Assembly: GCF_014138045.1 (NCBI RefSeq) | Contig: NZ_JACGXA010000001.1 | Coordinates: 741,501 to 805,500 of the forward strand | DNA: 64,000 bases | Reading direction: 5' to 3' | Source of the DNA: Nocardioides ginsengisegetis | GTDB taxonomy: Bacteria; Actinomycetota; Actinomycetes; Propionibacteriales; Nocardioidaceae | Shown: piece by piece, positions 1 to 8,690 of the stretch | Numbering within the stretch: the stretch's first letter is position 1 | How the letters are laid out: the number at the start of each line of letters is the position of its first letter | Program-made: the position numbers and the translations under genes | The notes under the pieces: generated by a model | The model's input: the letters and a program-made list of their open reading frames with translations, nothing else | Database searches by the model: none | What the model was told of the DNA's origin: nothing

Positions 1-1120
1 TGCCCGTCGCGCCGGCGCGGCCGGTGCGGCCGATCCGGTGGACGTAGGTCTTGTCGTCCTCGGGGCAGGTGTAGTTGATGACGTGCGAGACGCCGGCGAC
101 GTCGATGCCGCGGGCGGCGACGTCGGTGGCGACCAGGACGCGGATCTTGTCCTCGCGGAACTTCGCGAGGGCCTTCTCGCGGGCGACCTGGGCCATGTCC
201 CCGTGCAGCGGGCTGGCGAGGAAGCCGCGCTCGGACAGGTCGTCGGCGACCCGCTGCGACTGGCGCTTGGTGCGGGTGAAGACGATGACCTTGCCGGCGT
301 CCTCGGCCTGCAGGACGCGGCCGATGATCTCGGGCTTGTCGAGGTCGTGGGCCTGGTAGATGAACTGCGCGGTCGCCGGCACCATCGTGGTGTCGTACGA
401 CGACTCGGCGCGGATGTTCATCGGGTGCCGCATGTGGGTGCGGGCCAGCGTGACGATCGCGGAGGGCATCGTGGCCGAGAACAGCATCGTCTGCCGGGTC
501 TCGGGGGTCATCGACAGCAGCTTCTGGACGTCGGGCAGGAAGCCGAGGTCCAGCATCTCGTCGGCCTCGTCGAGGACCAGCGCGTGCACGTGGGAGAGGT
601 CCAGCGCGCGACGGTTGGCCAGGTCGATCAGGCGGCCGGGCGTGCCGACGACGATGTCGACGCCGTCCTTGAGCGTGTCGAGCTGGGTGTCGTAGCCGAC
701 GCCGCCGTAGACGGTGAGGACGCGCAGGCCCATGTCCTTGCTGGCGAGGTGGAGGTCGTTGGAGACCTGGAGCGCGAGCTCGCGGGTCGGGGCCACGATC
801 AGCGCCTGCGGCTTGCCCTGCGGCATGTCGGCGTACGCCGGGTCGTGCGGCGCGATGCTGCGCTGCAGGACGGGGATGCCGAAGGCCAGGGTCTTGCCGG
901 TGCCGGTGCGGGCCTGGCCGATCAGGTCGGTGCCCAGCAGGGCGACGGAGAGGGTCATCTCCTGGATGGCGAAGGGGGTGGTGATGCCGGCGCGCTCGAG
1001 CGCGTCGCAAATCTCGGGGAGCACCCCGAGCTCTCGGAACGTGGTCAGTGTCTTGGTCGCTTTCGTGAGTTCAGCCGGGTTCAGCCGAGGAAGATTCGGA
1101 TGCGGCGGACTCGAAGGCAA
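1..1120 (-). CDS. DEAD/DEAH-box ATP-dependent RNA helicase (C-terminus cut by window edge)
   Basis: Reading leftwards from about 1120 the minus strand encodes a superfamily 2 RNA helicase. It has the Q-motif region, Walker A ARTGTGKT, PTRELA, TPGR, VLDEADEML, SAT, and the C-terminal motifs VATDVAARGID and HRIGRTGR. These act in ATP-dependent unwinding of RNA, typically in ribosome assembly or mRNA turnover. The reading frame is still open at base 1, so the C-terminal tail is outside the window. No ATG is available near the N-terminus. A TTG at 1120 just follows an in-frame stop and is my best start, without a strong ribosome binding site. The family is certain, the start is not. Confidence 0.9.
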   Translation of the reverse strand, partial: MPSSPPHPNLPRLNPAELTKATKTLTTFRELGVLPEICDALERAGITTPFAIQEMTLSVALLGTDLIGQARTGTGKTLAFGIPVLQRSIAPHDPAYADMPQGKPQALIVAPTRELALQVSNDLHLASKDMGLRVLTVYGGVGYDTQLDTLKDGVDIVVGTPGRLIDLANRRALDLSHVHALVLDEADEMLDLGFLPDVQKLLSMTPETRQTMLFSATMPSAIVTLARTHMRHPMNIRAESSYDTTMVPATAQFIYQAHDLDKPEIIGRVLQAEDAGKVIVFTRTKRQSQRVADDLSERGFLASPLHGDMAQVAREKALAKFREDKIRVLVATDVAARGIDVAGVSHVINYTCPEDDKTYVHRIGRTGRAGATG

Positions 1121-1255
1121 CGATCACTCGGGATCACGGAGTATCTCAGCGGGTCTGCCGCGCACATACAGGTCGAGATGACCGCACTCGGTCGGACTGC
1201 TTCTGAGCGCGGGCGCGGCACTCGATCACGGCGAGTCTATCGGTAGGGTCGGTGC

Positions 1256-1969
1256 ATGACTGAATCGACTGGCGGCACCGTCGACCCCGACGGCCCGCTG
1301 GCCTTCGAGGACCCCGAGTACCGCGAGGCCGTCGTCGACCTGCTCGGCGCGATCGCCTACGGCGAGATCTCGGCCTTCGAGCGCCTCGCCGAGGACGCCC
1401 GGCTCGCCCCGACGCTCGAGGACAAGGTCGCGATCGTGACCATGGCGACCGCGGAGTTCGCCCACGTCGCCCCGCTGCGGGAGCGGCTCGAGTCCCTCGG
1501 CGCGGACCCCTTCGCCGCGATGGCGCCGTTCCGCAGCGCGATCGACCTCTTCCACGCGCACACGGCCCCCTCCGACTGGTTCGAGGGCCTGATCAAGGCG
1601 TACGTCGGCGACGGCATGGCCAACGACTTCTACCGCGAGATCGCGGCCTACCTCGACGCCGAGACGCGCGACCTCGTGGTCGCCACGCTCGAGGACGGCG
1701 GGCACTCCCGCTTCGTCGTCGACCGGGTCCGGGCCGCCATCGTCGCGGACCACCGGCTCGGTGGCCGGCTCGCCCTGTGGGGCCGCCGGCTGATGGGGGA
1801 GGCCCTCACCCAGGCCCAGCGGGTCGCCGCCGAGCGCGACGCGCTGTCCGCGCTGCTGGCCGGCGGCGTGGACCGGCCCGGGCTCGACCTGGCCGCGATC
1901 GGGCGGATGTTCGCCCGGATCACCGAGCGGCACGCCGAGCGGATGGCCGAGCTCGGGCTGGACTCCTAG
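1256..1969 (+). CDS. Ferritin-like (MiaE_2-type) protein
   Basis: This 237-residue, mainly helical protein matches the ferritin-like fold proteins common in actinobacteria (the domain related to MiaE). Metal-ligand candidates are the helix motifs YGEISAFERLAEDA, ATAEFAHVAPLRERL and DGGHSRFVV, which carry Glu and His residues spaced as in di-iron four-helix bundles. No signal peptide or membrane segment is visible, so it is probably cytosolic. It is divergent from the DEAD-box helicase gene and converges on the DUF3107 gene with a 4-base overlap of the ends. Function beyond a likely di-iron centre is unknown. Confidence 0.8.
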   Translation: MTESTGGTVDPDGPLAFEDPEYREAVVDLLGAIAYGEISAFERLAEDARLAPTLEDKVAIVTMATAEFAHVAPLRERLESLGADPFAAMAPFRSAIDLFHAHTAPSDWFEGLIKAYVGDGMANDFYREIAAYLDAETRDLVVATLEDGGHSRFVVDRVRAAIVADHRLGGRLALWGRRLMGEALTQAQRVAAERDALSALLAGGVDRPGLDLAAIGRMFARITERHAERMAELGLDS

Positions 1970-2187
1970 GAGCGGAAGCCGACCTGGCCCGCGACGCCGC
2001 CACCGATCTCGACGTAGGCGATCTTCGAGGCGGAGACCATCACCTTGCGGTGCTTGCTGTCGGTGATGGCGAGGACGCCGCCGGAGGCCACGGCCTCGGT
2101 GACGAGCTTCTCGACGTTCTCGGCCGTCTCGTCGGTCTCGAAGACGAGCTCGCGGGGGGCGTGCTGGACGCCGATCTTGACCTCCAT
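1966..2187 (-). CDS. DUF3107 family small protein
   Basis: The 73-residue product begins MEVKIGVQHAPREL and ends with a Gly-rich tail. It matches DUF3107, a short actinobacterial family of unknown function found as a single small gene near helicase genes. A GAGGAGG ribosome binding site lies about six bases before the ATG, which fixes the start. The predicted pattern (beta strand, helix with DETAENVEKLVTEAV, then strands) suggests a small alpha/beta fold that may bind a ligand or nucleic acid, but that is inference. It lies downstream of the tetR gene on the same strand and could be co-transcribed with it. Confidence 0.85.
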   Translation of the reverse strand: MEVKIGVQHAPRELVFETDETAENVEKLVTEAVASGGVLAITDSKHRKVMVSASKIAYVEIGGGVAGQVGFRS

Positions 2188-2198
2188 GGGGGGCCTCC

Positions 2199-2222
2199 TC
2201 AGTCAGGGGTTCAGTCAGGGGT
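2199..2222. repeat. Perfect 12-bp tandem duplication
   Basis: The sequence TCAGTCAGGGGT occurs twice back to back between the DUF3107 start and the tetR stop. It sits immediately upstream of the DUF3107 ribosome binding site. It is probably a recent slippage duplication; no regulatory role can be shown. Confidence 0.7.
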
Positions 2223-2260
2223 GCGTGCAGGGACGGTGCAGGTGGCGGGAGCGGTCGCGC

Positions 2261-2893
2261 TCAGTGATCGAGCGGGTAGCCCCGGATGCCGCGCCAGGCG
2301 AGGCCGGCGACCAGGGCCGCCGCGTCGGACTTGCCGATGCCGCCCGCGTCGGTCAGCCAGAACCGCGCGCTGACCTGGGCCATTCCCACCAGCGACACGG
2401 CCAGCAGGCGGGACGCCTCGTCGGGCAGCCCGGTGTCGTCGTGGATGACGTGGGCGATCATCGCCGCGCACTCGGTGGTGACCCGCTCGACCTGCTCGCG
2501 CACGGCCGGCTCGTTGGTCAGGTCGGACTCGAAGACCAGGCGGAACGCGCCGGTGTCGCCGGCGACGTACTCGAAGAACGCCTCCATGGTCGCCGCGACG
2601 CGCAGCTTGTTGTCGTGGGTGGACTCCAGGGCCGCGCGGCAGTTGTCGATGATCGTGTCGCACGAGGCGTCGAGCAGCGCGAGGTAGAGGTCGAGCTTGC
2701 CCGGGAAGTGCTGGTAGAGCACGGGCTTCGAGACGCCGGCGCGCTCGGCGATGTCGTCCATGGCGGCGGCGTGGAAGCCCTGCGCGACGAACACCTCGAG
2801 GGCGGACTCGAGCAGCTGCACCCGGCGCTCGCGGCGGGGCATCCGGCCGCCCCGGGGCCGGGCCTCGGTGGCGTCGTGCTGGCCTGCGCTCAA
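2261..2893 (-). CDS. TetR family transcriptional regulator
   Basis: The 210-residue protein has an N-terminal TetR helix-turn-helix. It contains RRVQLLESALEVF followed by MDDIAERAGVSKPVLYQHF, the typical recognition helix ending in LYxHF, and then an all-helical ligand/dimerisation domain. I chose the TTG at 2893 because GAGGAG stands six bases upstream; a later ATG (MPRRERR) is the alternative start. An open frame extends further upstream but is not typical of the family. The gene is divergent from moeZ across about 230 bases. Its target and ligand cannot be read from the sequence. Confidence 0.88.
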   Translation of the reverse strand: MSAGQHDATEARPRGGRMPRRERRVQLLESALEVFVAQGFHAAAMDDIAERAGVSKPVLYQHFPGKLDLYLALLDASCDTIIDNCRAALESTHDNKLRVAATMEAFFEYVAGDTGAFRLVFESDLTNEPAVREQVERVTTECAAMIAHVIHDDTGLPDEASRLLAVSLVGMAQVSARFWLTDAGGIGKSDAAALVAGLAWRGIRGYPLDH

Positions 2894-3122
2894 CTCATGC
2901 TCCTCGACCACGGCTGGTGACTCGATGTGATGACCCGGATGCCGGTAGCACCCGCGAACAGGCAGCCTACCCGCCAGTTGGGTCCGTCCGGATGACGGGA
3001 CGTGGACGTGGCGGGACGGCACGGCCGGGGAACATGGAGGGGACCGGTGACGTTGTGCGAGGGCAACCTGCGCACGACCCGATTCCCCACCAGTCACCCT
3101 TGCAACCAACGAGGAGCCTGCA

Positions 3123-4340
3123 GTGTCTTTCCCCGCTCTCGTGGAGCCGGCCGACGAGCTGACCATCGACGAGGTACGCCGCTACAGCCGCCACCTGATC
3201 ATCCCCGACGTGGGCATGACCGGGCAGAAGCGCCTGAAGAACGCGAAGGTCCTCGTGATCGGCGCCGGCGGTCTCGGCAGCCCGGCCCTGCTCTACCTCG
3301 CGGCCGCCGGTGTCGGCACGATCGGCATCGCGGAGTTCGACGAGGTCGACGAGTCCAACCTGCAGCGACAGATCATCCACGGCCAGTCCGACATCGGCCG
3401 CCCCAAGGCGGAGTCGGCGCGCGACTCGATCCGTGAGGCCAACCCCTACGTCAACGTCGTGGTGCACAACGAGCGCCTCGACAACGACAACGTGCTGCAG
3501 GTCTTCGAGGGCTACGACCTCATCGTCGACGGCACCGACAACTTCGCCACGCGCTACATGGTCAACGACGCGGCGTACTTCCTGAAGATCCCCTACGTCT
3601 GGGGCTCGATCTACCGCTTCGACGGCCAGGCGTCGGTCTTCTGGCCGCACGCCGAGGACGAGAACGGCCAGTCGGTCGACGCGCCCTGCTACCGCTGCCT
3701 CTACCCCGAGCCCCCGCCGCCGGGCATGGTCCCGAGCTGCGCCGAGGGCGGCGTGCTCGGTGTCCTGTGCGCGAGCATCGGCTCGATCCAGGTCAACGAG
3801 GCGATCAAGGTCATCACCGGCATCGGCGACCCGATCGTCGGCAAGCTGATGATCTACGACGCCCTCGAGATGGAGTACCGCAAGCTCAAGGTCCGCAAGG
3901 ACCCCAACTGCGCGCTCTGCGGCGACAACCCGACCGTCACCGGGCTCATCGACTACGAGACCTTCTGCGGCGCGATCTCCGACGACGCCGCCGAGGCGGC
4001 CGCCGGGTCGACGATCTCGGTCGTCCAGCTCGAGCACATGCTCAAGGAGCGCTCCGAGGGCACCCGTGACTTCGTGCTCGTCGACGTGCGCGAGCCCAAT
4101 GAGTACGAGATCAACCAGATCCCCGGCTCGGTGCTGATCCCCAAGGGCGACTTCCTCAACGGCTCCGCCCTGGAGAAGCTGCCCAGCGACAAGCAGATCG
4201 TCATGCACTGCAAGACGGGCGTGCGCTCGGCCGAGACGCTCGCGATCGTCAAGGGCGCCGGCTACACCGACGCCGTGCACGTCGGCGGCGGCGTCGTGGC
4301 CTGGGTCAACCAGATCGACCCCAGCCAGCCGTCGTACTGA
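3123..4340 (+). CDS. moeZ: MoeZ-type adenylyltransferase/sulfurtransferase
   Basis: The 405-residue protein joins a ThiF/MoeB E1-like domain (residues about 20-270) to a C-terminal rhodanese domain (about 295-400). Visible motifs are the nucleotide-binding GAGGLGSPALLY, the CYRC and CALC zinc cysteine pairs, and the rhodanese loop CKTGVRSAE with the likely persulfide-carrying Cys363. In actinobacteria MoeZ adenylates and sulfurates the C-terminus of sulfur-carrier proteins such as MoaD, feeding molybdopterin, thiamine and other sulfur pathways. The GTG start follows AACGAGGAG. Its product would support the cofactor of the molybdenum hydroxylase at 17.6-21.3 kb, but the genes are not linked. 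Confidence 0.93.
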   Translation: MSFPALVEPADELTIDEVRRYSRHLIIPDVGMTGQKRLKNAKVLVIGAGGLGSPALLYLAAAGVGTIGIAEFDEVDESNLQRQIIHGQSDIGRPKAESARDSIREANPYVNVVVHNERLDNDNVLQVFEGYDLIVDGTDNFATRYMVNDAAYFLKIPYVWGSIYRFDGQASVFWPHAEDENGQSVDAPCYRCLYPEPPPPGMVPSCAEGGVLGVLCASIGSIQVNEAIKVITGIGDPIVGKLMIYDALEMEYRKLKVRKDPNCALCGDNPTVTGLIDYETFCGAISDDAAEAAAGSTISVVQLEHMLKERSEGTRDFVLVDVREPNEYEINQIPGSVLIPKGDFLNGSALEKLPSDKQIVMHCKTGVRSAETLAIVKGAGYTDAVHVGGGVVAWVNQIDPSQPSY

Positions 4341-4376
4341 CCTCGGTGCGCTCCCTGAGCGCTGCTGGACCCCAGC

Positions 4377-4406
4377 GCGGGCGTAGTCAGAATTGACTAC
4401 GCCCGC
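4377..4406. terminator. Perfect 13-bp hairpin after moeZ
   Basis: GCGGGCGTAGTCA pairs perfectly with TGACTACGCCCGC across a 4-base loop. It lies 37 bases after the moeZ stop and before the protease gene. No T-tract follows, as is common for actinobacterial terminators. Confidence 0.75.
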
Positions 4407-4496
4407 GTAACCCGGTCGGGTGGTGTGTCGTTGTGCTTCACGACACTCGCCGTCGGCGACCCCTGGTGCCGACGCCTATCGGGAGGGAACCACCCC

Positions 4497-5396
4497 ATGA
4501 CCGTTGGATCGAAGTCCCGCCGCCTCGGCGGCGCGCTGGCCGTGCTCGGCTCGGCCGTCCTGTCCGCCGCCCTCGTCGCCGCCCCGCCGGCCGAGGCCAA
4601 GGTGCGCCACGCGAGCGCGACCACCGCGTGGGCGCCCGCGGCCACCGCCCTGATCCACCCCGGCACGATGATGTACACCGACGGCGCCCAGTGCACCGCC
4701 AACTTCGTCTACACCGACGGCGCCGCCAACGTCTACGTCGGCTACGCCGCCCACTGCGCGGGCCTCGGCTCGGCCACCGACACCAACGGCTGCCTCAACG
4801 ACTCGGTCCCGCTCGGCACCAAGGTCGACTTCTCCAACGACGGCTCGCTCGTCGACGAGGGCACCATCGTCGGCCACGGCACGCTCGTCTACTCCTCGTG
4901 GATCACCGAGCACCAGATCGGCACCACCGACGCCAACACCTGCGCCTACAACGACCTCGCCCTGGTCAAGGTCGACGCGGCCGACGTCGCCAAGGTCAAC
5001 CCCTCGGTCCCGTTCTGGGGCGGCCCGACGGGCATCGACACCGACGGCACCGCCGCCGGCGACGACCTGTGGACCTACGGCAACTCCAGCCTCCGTGCCG
5101 GCCTCTCGCCGCTGTCGCCGCACCGCGGCGTGAGCCTCGGCGACGACCCGGCCGACGGCGGCTGGTCGCACCCGCTCTACTCCGTGACGCCGGGCATCCC
5201 CGGTGACTCGGGCTCGGGCTTCCTGTCCGAGGGCGGCAAGGCCGTCGGCACCCTCTCCACGATCGGCCTGGCCCCGCTGCCGGCGTCGAACAACATCGGT
5301 GACCTGGCCAAGGAGCTGGCGTTCGCCCAGGCGAACTCCGGCATCTCCGGCCTCACCCTCGTGAACGGCACCGAGCCGTTCGCACCCGTTCTCTGA
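4497..5396 (+). CDS. Secreted chymotrypsin-fold serine protease, copy 1
   Basis: The 299-residue protein starts with an Sec-type signal peptide (basic KSRR, hydrophobic stretch, cleavage near PPAEA-K). It then has the catalytic triad motifs of trypsin-like proteases: YAAHCAG (His86), NDLALV (Asp153) and GDSGSGF (Ser238). Four cysteines could form disulfides. The ATG at 4497 follows GGGAGGG and starts the signal peptide, so it is preferred over upstream starts. It is therefore predicted to be exported and proteolytically active; the substrate is unknown. A close paralogue follows at 5512, separated by a strong hairpin. Confidence 0.85.
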   Translation: MTVGSKSRRLGGALAVLGSAVLSAALVAAPPAEAKVRHASATTAWAPAATALIHPGTMMYTDGAQCTANFVYTDGAANVYVGYAAHCAGLGSATDTNGCLNDSVPLGTKVDFSNDGSLVDEGTIVGHGTLVYSSWITEHQIGTTDANTCAYNDLALVKVDAADVAKVNPSVPFWGGPTGIDTDGTAAGDDLWTYGNSSLRAGLSPLSPHRGVSLGDDPADGGWSHPLYSVTPGIPGDSGSGFLSEGGKAVGTLSTIGLAPLPASNNIGDLAKELAFAQANSGISGLTLVNGTEPFAPVL

Positions 5397-5461
5397 TCCA
5401 GGGAAGCCTCTGATCCAGGGGGAGCAGAACCCCGGCCGACCTCGGCCGGTCTCACAGAAAT

Positions 5462-5496
5462 GACGGTCCCGTCCGGCGTAGCCGGACGGGACCGTC
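5462..5496. terminator. Perfect 16-bp hairpin between the two protease genes
   Basis: GACGGTCCCGTCCGGC pairs with GCCGGACGGGACCGTC around the loop GTA. It ends 15 bases before the second protease ATG, so it either terminates the first transcript or lies in the second gene's 5' region and could affect its expression. Confidence 0.75.
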
Positions 5497-5511
5497 GTTC
5501 GTTGGGGGACC

Positions 5512-6381
5512 ATGCGACCTTCCCGGATCCTCGCCACGGCCGTGGGCGTGCTCGCCCTTCTCCTCACCCTCCTCTCGACTGCTGCCCCCGCGACGGCGGG
5601 GAGGCTGCACCGCGAGTCGAGGTGGGCCCCCGCGGCCACCGCGCCGATCCACCCGGGCACCCAGATGTTCACCGCCGGCGCCCAGTGCACCGCCAACTTC
5701 GTCTTCACCGACGCCGTCGGTGACGTATACGTCGGCTACGCCGCGCACTGCGCCGGCAAGGGCGGCCAGACCGACACCAACGGCTGCACCACCGACTCGG
5801 TGCCGCTCGGCACCCCGGTCCGGTTCGCCAACGGTGCCACCGTCGCCACCAGCGGCACGACCGTGGGCCACGGCACCCTCGCCTACAGCTCGTGGATCAC
5901 GATGCACCGCGTCCCGGGCGCCGGCGCCAACGCCTGCGCCTACAACGACCTCGCCCTGGTGAAGGTCGACGCCGCCGATGTCGGCAAGGTCAACCCGTCG
6001 GTGCCGTTCTGGGGCGGTCCGGTGGGCCTGTCGACCGGGGGCCTGCCCGCGGGGACGCAGACCTGGTCGTGGGGCCAGTCCAGCCTGCGACCCGGCGACG
6101 CGCTCTCGCCCAAGACCGGGCTGTCCCTCGGTGGGTCCGGCGGCGGTTGGAGCTGGGACGTCTACACCGCGACGCCCGGCATCCCCGGTGACTCCGGCAG
6201 CGGCTTCCTCGACGCCACCGGCCGGGCCGTCGGCGTCCTCTCCACCGTGGCGATCGCGCCGCTCGCCGGCTCCAACGGCCTCGGCGACCTCGCCAAGGAG
6301 CTGGCCTACGCCCAGGCCCACTCGGGGATCGCGGGGCTGCGACTGACGCCGGGCACCAAGCCGTTCAGCCCGCCTGCCTGA
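5512..6381 (+). CDS. Secreted chymotrypsin-fold serine protease, copy 2
   Basis: This 289-residue protein is a tandem paralogue of the 4497 gene. Most segments align without gaps, including QCTANFVFTD, YVGYAAHCAG, the NACAYNDLALVKVDAADV block and TPGIPGDSGSGFL. The signal peptide (MRPSRILATAV... ending near ATAG) is different, while the catalytic His, Asp and Ser are all kept. The main divergence is in the loop between the His and Asp motifs and in the stretch before the Ser motif, which suggests altered specificity after duplication. It is predicted to be secreted. A hairpin follows its stop. Confidence 0.85.
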   Translation: MRPSRILATAVGVLALLLTLLSTAAPATAGRLHRESRWAPAATAPIHPGTQMFTAGAQCTANFVFTDAVGDVYVGYAAHCAGKGGQTDTNGCTTDSVPLGTPVRFANGATVATSGTTVGHGTLAYSSWITMHRVPGAGANACAYNDLALVKVDAADVGKVNPSVPFWGGPVGLSTGGLPAGTQTWSWGQSSLRPGDALSPKTGLSLGGSGGGWSWDVYTATPGIPGDSGSGFLDATGRAVGVLSTVAIAPLAGSNGLGDLAKELAYAQAHSGIAGLRLTPGTKPFSPPA

Positions 6382-6393
6382 CCCTCCCGAGCT

Positions 6394-6430
6394 GCCGGCT
6401 CCGGGACCGCTCCGGGGTCCCGGGGCCGGC
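6394..6430. terminator. 15-bp hairpin after the second protease gene
   Basis: GCCGGCTCCGGGACC pairs with GGTCCCGGGGCCGGC with a single G-T wobble across a 7-base loop. It begins 13 bases after the stop codon. Confidence 0.75.
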
Positions 6431-6499
6431 ACTTCCCCCGCCGGAAGTGTTAGCGGCACGTGATCAGTTTCGGGCCGAACCCTGTGTAGGTTCCTCGCC

Positions 6500-7249
6500 A
6501 TGGGGGCCCGACGAGCGACGGCGACCGCGGTCTCGGCCGTGGTCGGGTGCGTGCTGCTCGTCGCCGTGCTGGTCACCTGGGCCGCCACGATCGGGCCCGG
6601 CGACGTGCTCACCGGCGACGGCCCGGCGACCCACCGGGTGACGGCCACGCAGTCCTCCGAGCTGGAGTCGCTCAGCGGCAGCCCGACCGCCACGGCGACC
6701 AACCCGGTGCAGCGGCACGACGTGAACCCGGTCGCCCGGACCATCGGCTCGGCGCTGCTCAGCGTCTTCCTCGTCTCGGTCGTCGCCGGCTTCGTCCTGC
6801 TCGTGGGGTTCGCCCTCAAGAGCCTGTACGACGAGTGGCAGGGCCGCCGCCGGCCCCCGGCGGACGTCCTGCAGGCCGACTTCGACGTGCTCGAGACGCC
6901 ACGGCTCGTGGAGGAGGAGATCCGGCGCGACGCCGAGCGGCAGCGGGCGCTGCTCCTGGACGGCGAGCCGCGCAACGCGATCGTGGCGTGCTGGCACCGC
7001 TTCGAGGTCCAGGCCGGCGAGGTCGGGCTGCGCCGCCGGGACTGGGAGACCTCCTCGGAGTTCACCCTCCGGGTGCTCGACCTGGTGGTGGCCGGCTCCC
7101 ACGACGTGGCCCGGCTGGCCGCGCTCTACCGCGAGGCGCGCTTCTCCGACCACCCCCTGCGCGAGCAGGACCGCGACGACGCGCTGCAGGCCCTGGACGC
7201 CCTGCACGCCGAGCTCCGGGCCCGTCACTCCGTGGGCGGCCGTCCGTGA
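6500..7249 (+). CDS. DUF4129 domain membrane protein
   Basis: The 249-residue protein has two predicted membrane segments (about residues 8-30 and 83-110) around a Ser/Thr-rich extracytoplasmic stretch. A cytoplasmic DUF4129 domain follows, with DAERQRALLLDGEPRNAIVACWHRFE and DHPLREQDRDDALQALDAL. DUF4129 proteins are typically encoded with MoxR ATPases and DUF58 proteins, as here. The gene overlaps the next one by 4 bases (GTGA), so the proteins are probably made together. The role of these modules (membrane protein assembly or maturation) is only partly understood. Confidence 0.85.
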   Translation: MGARRATATAVSAVVGCVLLVAVLVTWAATIGPGDVLTGDGPATHRVTATQSSELESLSGSPTATATNPVQRHDVNPVARTIGSALLSVFLVSVVAGFVLLVGFALKSLYDEWQGRRRPPADVLQADFDVLETPRLVEEEIRRDAERQRALLLDGEPRNAIVACWHRFEVQAGEVGLRRRDWETSSEFTLRVLDLVVAGSHDVARLAALYREARFSDHPLREQDRDDALQALDALHAELRARHSVGGRP

Positions 7250-7716
7250 ACCGTCGCTGGTGGGGACGCGTGGCGATCGCCGTGACCCTGTTCGCCGTGC
7301 TCCAGGTGGTCTTCACCGTCGTCGACTTCGAGCCGCACGCGCTGCGCCTGGGGCTGCTCGTCGCGCTGTGCGTGGCCGCGGCCGGGCTGGTCCGCGACAC
7401 GCTCGGCGACAGCGGCCCGGGCTGGGACGTCCGTCCGGTCCGCCCGATGGTGCCCCCGGGCGCCGACCACCGGCTGTCGTCGTACGTCCGCCTCGTCGAG
7501 GGACACCTGACCTCCGCGACCGTCGACCGCGGTCTCCAGCTCCGGCTCGCCGCGCTGTGCGACGAGCGCCTGCTGCGCCGGCACGGCCTGCGGCGCACCG
7601 ACCCCGCCGCCGAGCAGCTGCTCGGCACCGACCTGCTGCGCGACCTGGCCGCGCCGCCGACCCGGCTCGCCCGGGCCCGGATCGAGGACTACCTGAGGAG
7701 AATCGAGGAGCTGTGA
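7246..7716 (+). CDS. Small membrane protein of the MoxR-DUF58 operon
   Basis: The 156-residue product has two N-terminal hydrophobic segments (about residues 6-25 and 33-50). A soluble C-terminal part with many Arg and Leu residues follows, ending in ARARIEDYLRRIEEL. I do not recognise a named family; proteins like it recur at this position in actinobacterial MoxR operons. It starts with GTG inside the stop of the DUF4129 gene and ends inside the start of the MoxR gene. Both 4-base overlaps imply translational coupling. Confidence 0.75.
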   Translation: MNRRWWGRVAIAVTLFAVLQVVFTVVDFEPHALRLGLLVALCVAAAGLVRDTLGDSGPGWDVRPVRPMVPPGADHRLSSYVRLVEGHLTSATVDRGLQLRLAALCDERLLRRHGLRRTDPAAEQLLGTDLLRDLAAPPTRLARARIEDYLRRIEEL

Positions 7717-8690
7717 CGGACATCAAGGTGGCCGAGACGACCCGGCTGGCGGGCGAGGTGCTCGACCGCGTCGGGACCGCCGTCGTCGGCAAGCGGGAGC
7801 CGCTGATGCTGGTGATGGCGGCGGTCCTGGCCAAGGGGCACGTCCTGCTGGAGGACTTCCCCGGCCTGGGCAAGACGCTGGCGGCCCGGTCCTTCGCGCA
7901 GGCCCTCGGGCTGGACTTCGCCCGCGCCCAGTTCACCCCCGACCTCCTGCCCGCGGACCTCACCGGCTCGTTCCTCTACGACCAGCGCGAGGGCACCTTC
8001 GACTTCCGCAAGGGGCCACTGTTCACCGGGCTGCTGCTGGCCGACGAGATCAACCGGACGCCGCCCAAGACCCAGTCCGCGCTCCTCGAGGCGATGCAGG
8101 AGCGACAGGTCACCATCGAGGGCGAGACCTTCGCGCTCCCGGCGCCCTTCCACGTCCTCGCGACCGCCAACCCGATCGAGTACGAAGGCACCTACCCGCT
8201 GCCCGAGGCACAGCTCGACCGGTTCCTGGTCCGGATCAGCTTCGGATACCCCACCAGCAACGAGGAGTACGACGTCGTGCAGCGTCGCCTCGAGCGTCGG
8301 CGCGAGGAGATCGTGCTGGAGCCGGCCACCGACGCGGCCGGCCTCCTGGCGATGCAGGAGGCCGTGGAGACGGTGCGCGTGGACGAGAGCGTCGGCCGCT
8401 ACTGCGTCGAGCTCGCGACCGCCACCCGCAGCCACCCCGACGTGCTGACCGGGTCGTCCCCGCGTGGCTCGCTGGCGCTCGTGCTCATGGGACGCGCGTT
8501 CGCCGTGCTGCGCGGTCGCGACTACCTGGTGCCCGAGGACGTGAAGGCGGTCGCGACCTCCGTGCTGGCGCACCGGATCACGGTCAAGCCCGAGCTCTGG
8601 ATGACCGAGGCGAGCGGCAAGCGGGTGGTCACCGAGGTGCTGCGCCAGGTGGCGACCCCCACGACCCTCGAGGGCAGTCGGCGCCCATGA
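7713..8690 (+). CDS. MoxR family AAA+ ATPase
   Basis: This 325-residue AAA+ protein has Walker A PGLGKTLAAR (about residues 48-58), Walker B LLLADEIN followed by RTPPKTQSALLEAMQE, a sensor stretch ATANPIEYEGTYPLPEAQLDRF and a C-terminal lid domain. That is the standard MoxR layout and length. MoxR proteins act as chaperone-like ATPases that help insert cofactors or fold partner complexes. They pair with DUF58 proteins carrying von Willebrand A-like folds, encoded next here with an ATGA overlap. The GTG at 7713 overlaps the previous stop. The client of this module is unknown. Confidence 0.93.
   Translation: MTDIKVAETTRLAGEVLDRVGTAVVGKREPLMLVMAAVLAKGHVLLEDFPGLGKTLAARSFAQALGLDFARAQFTPDLLPADLTGSFLYDQREGTFDFRKGPLFTGLLLADEINRTPPKTQSALLEAMQERQVTIEGETFALPAPFHVLATANPIEYEGTYPLPEAQLDRFLVRISFGYPTSNEEYDVVQRRLERRREEIVLEPATDAAGLLAMQEAVETVRVDESVGRYCVELATATRSHPDVLTGSSPRGSLALVLMGRAFAVLRGRDYLVPEDVKAVATSVLAHRITVKPELWMTEASGKRVVTEVLRQVATPTTLEGSRRP

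Noticed and set aside
38..1246. Plus-strand frame opposite the DEAD-box helicase
   Set aside because: Gly/Val/Asp/Arg repeats typical of antisense frames; the minus strand carries all helicase motifs.
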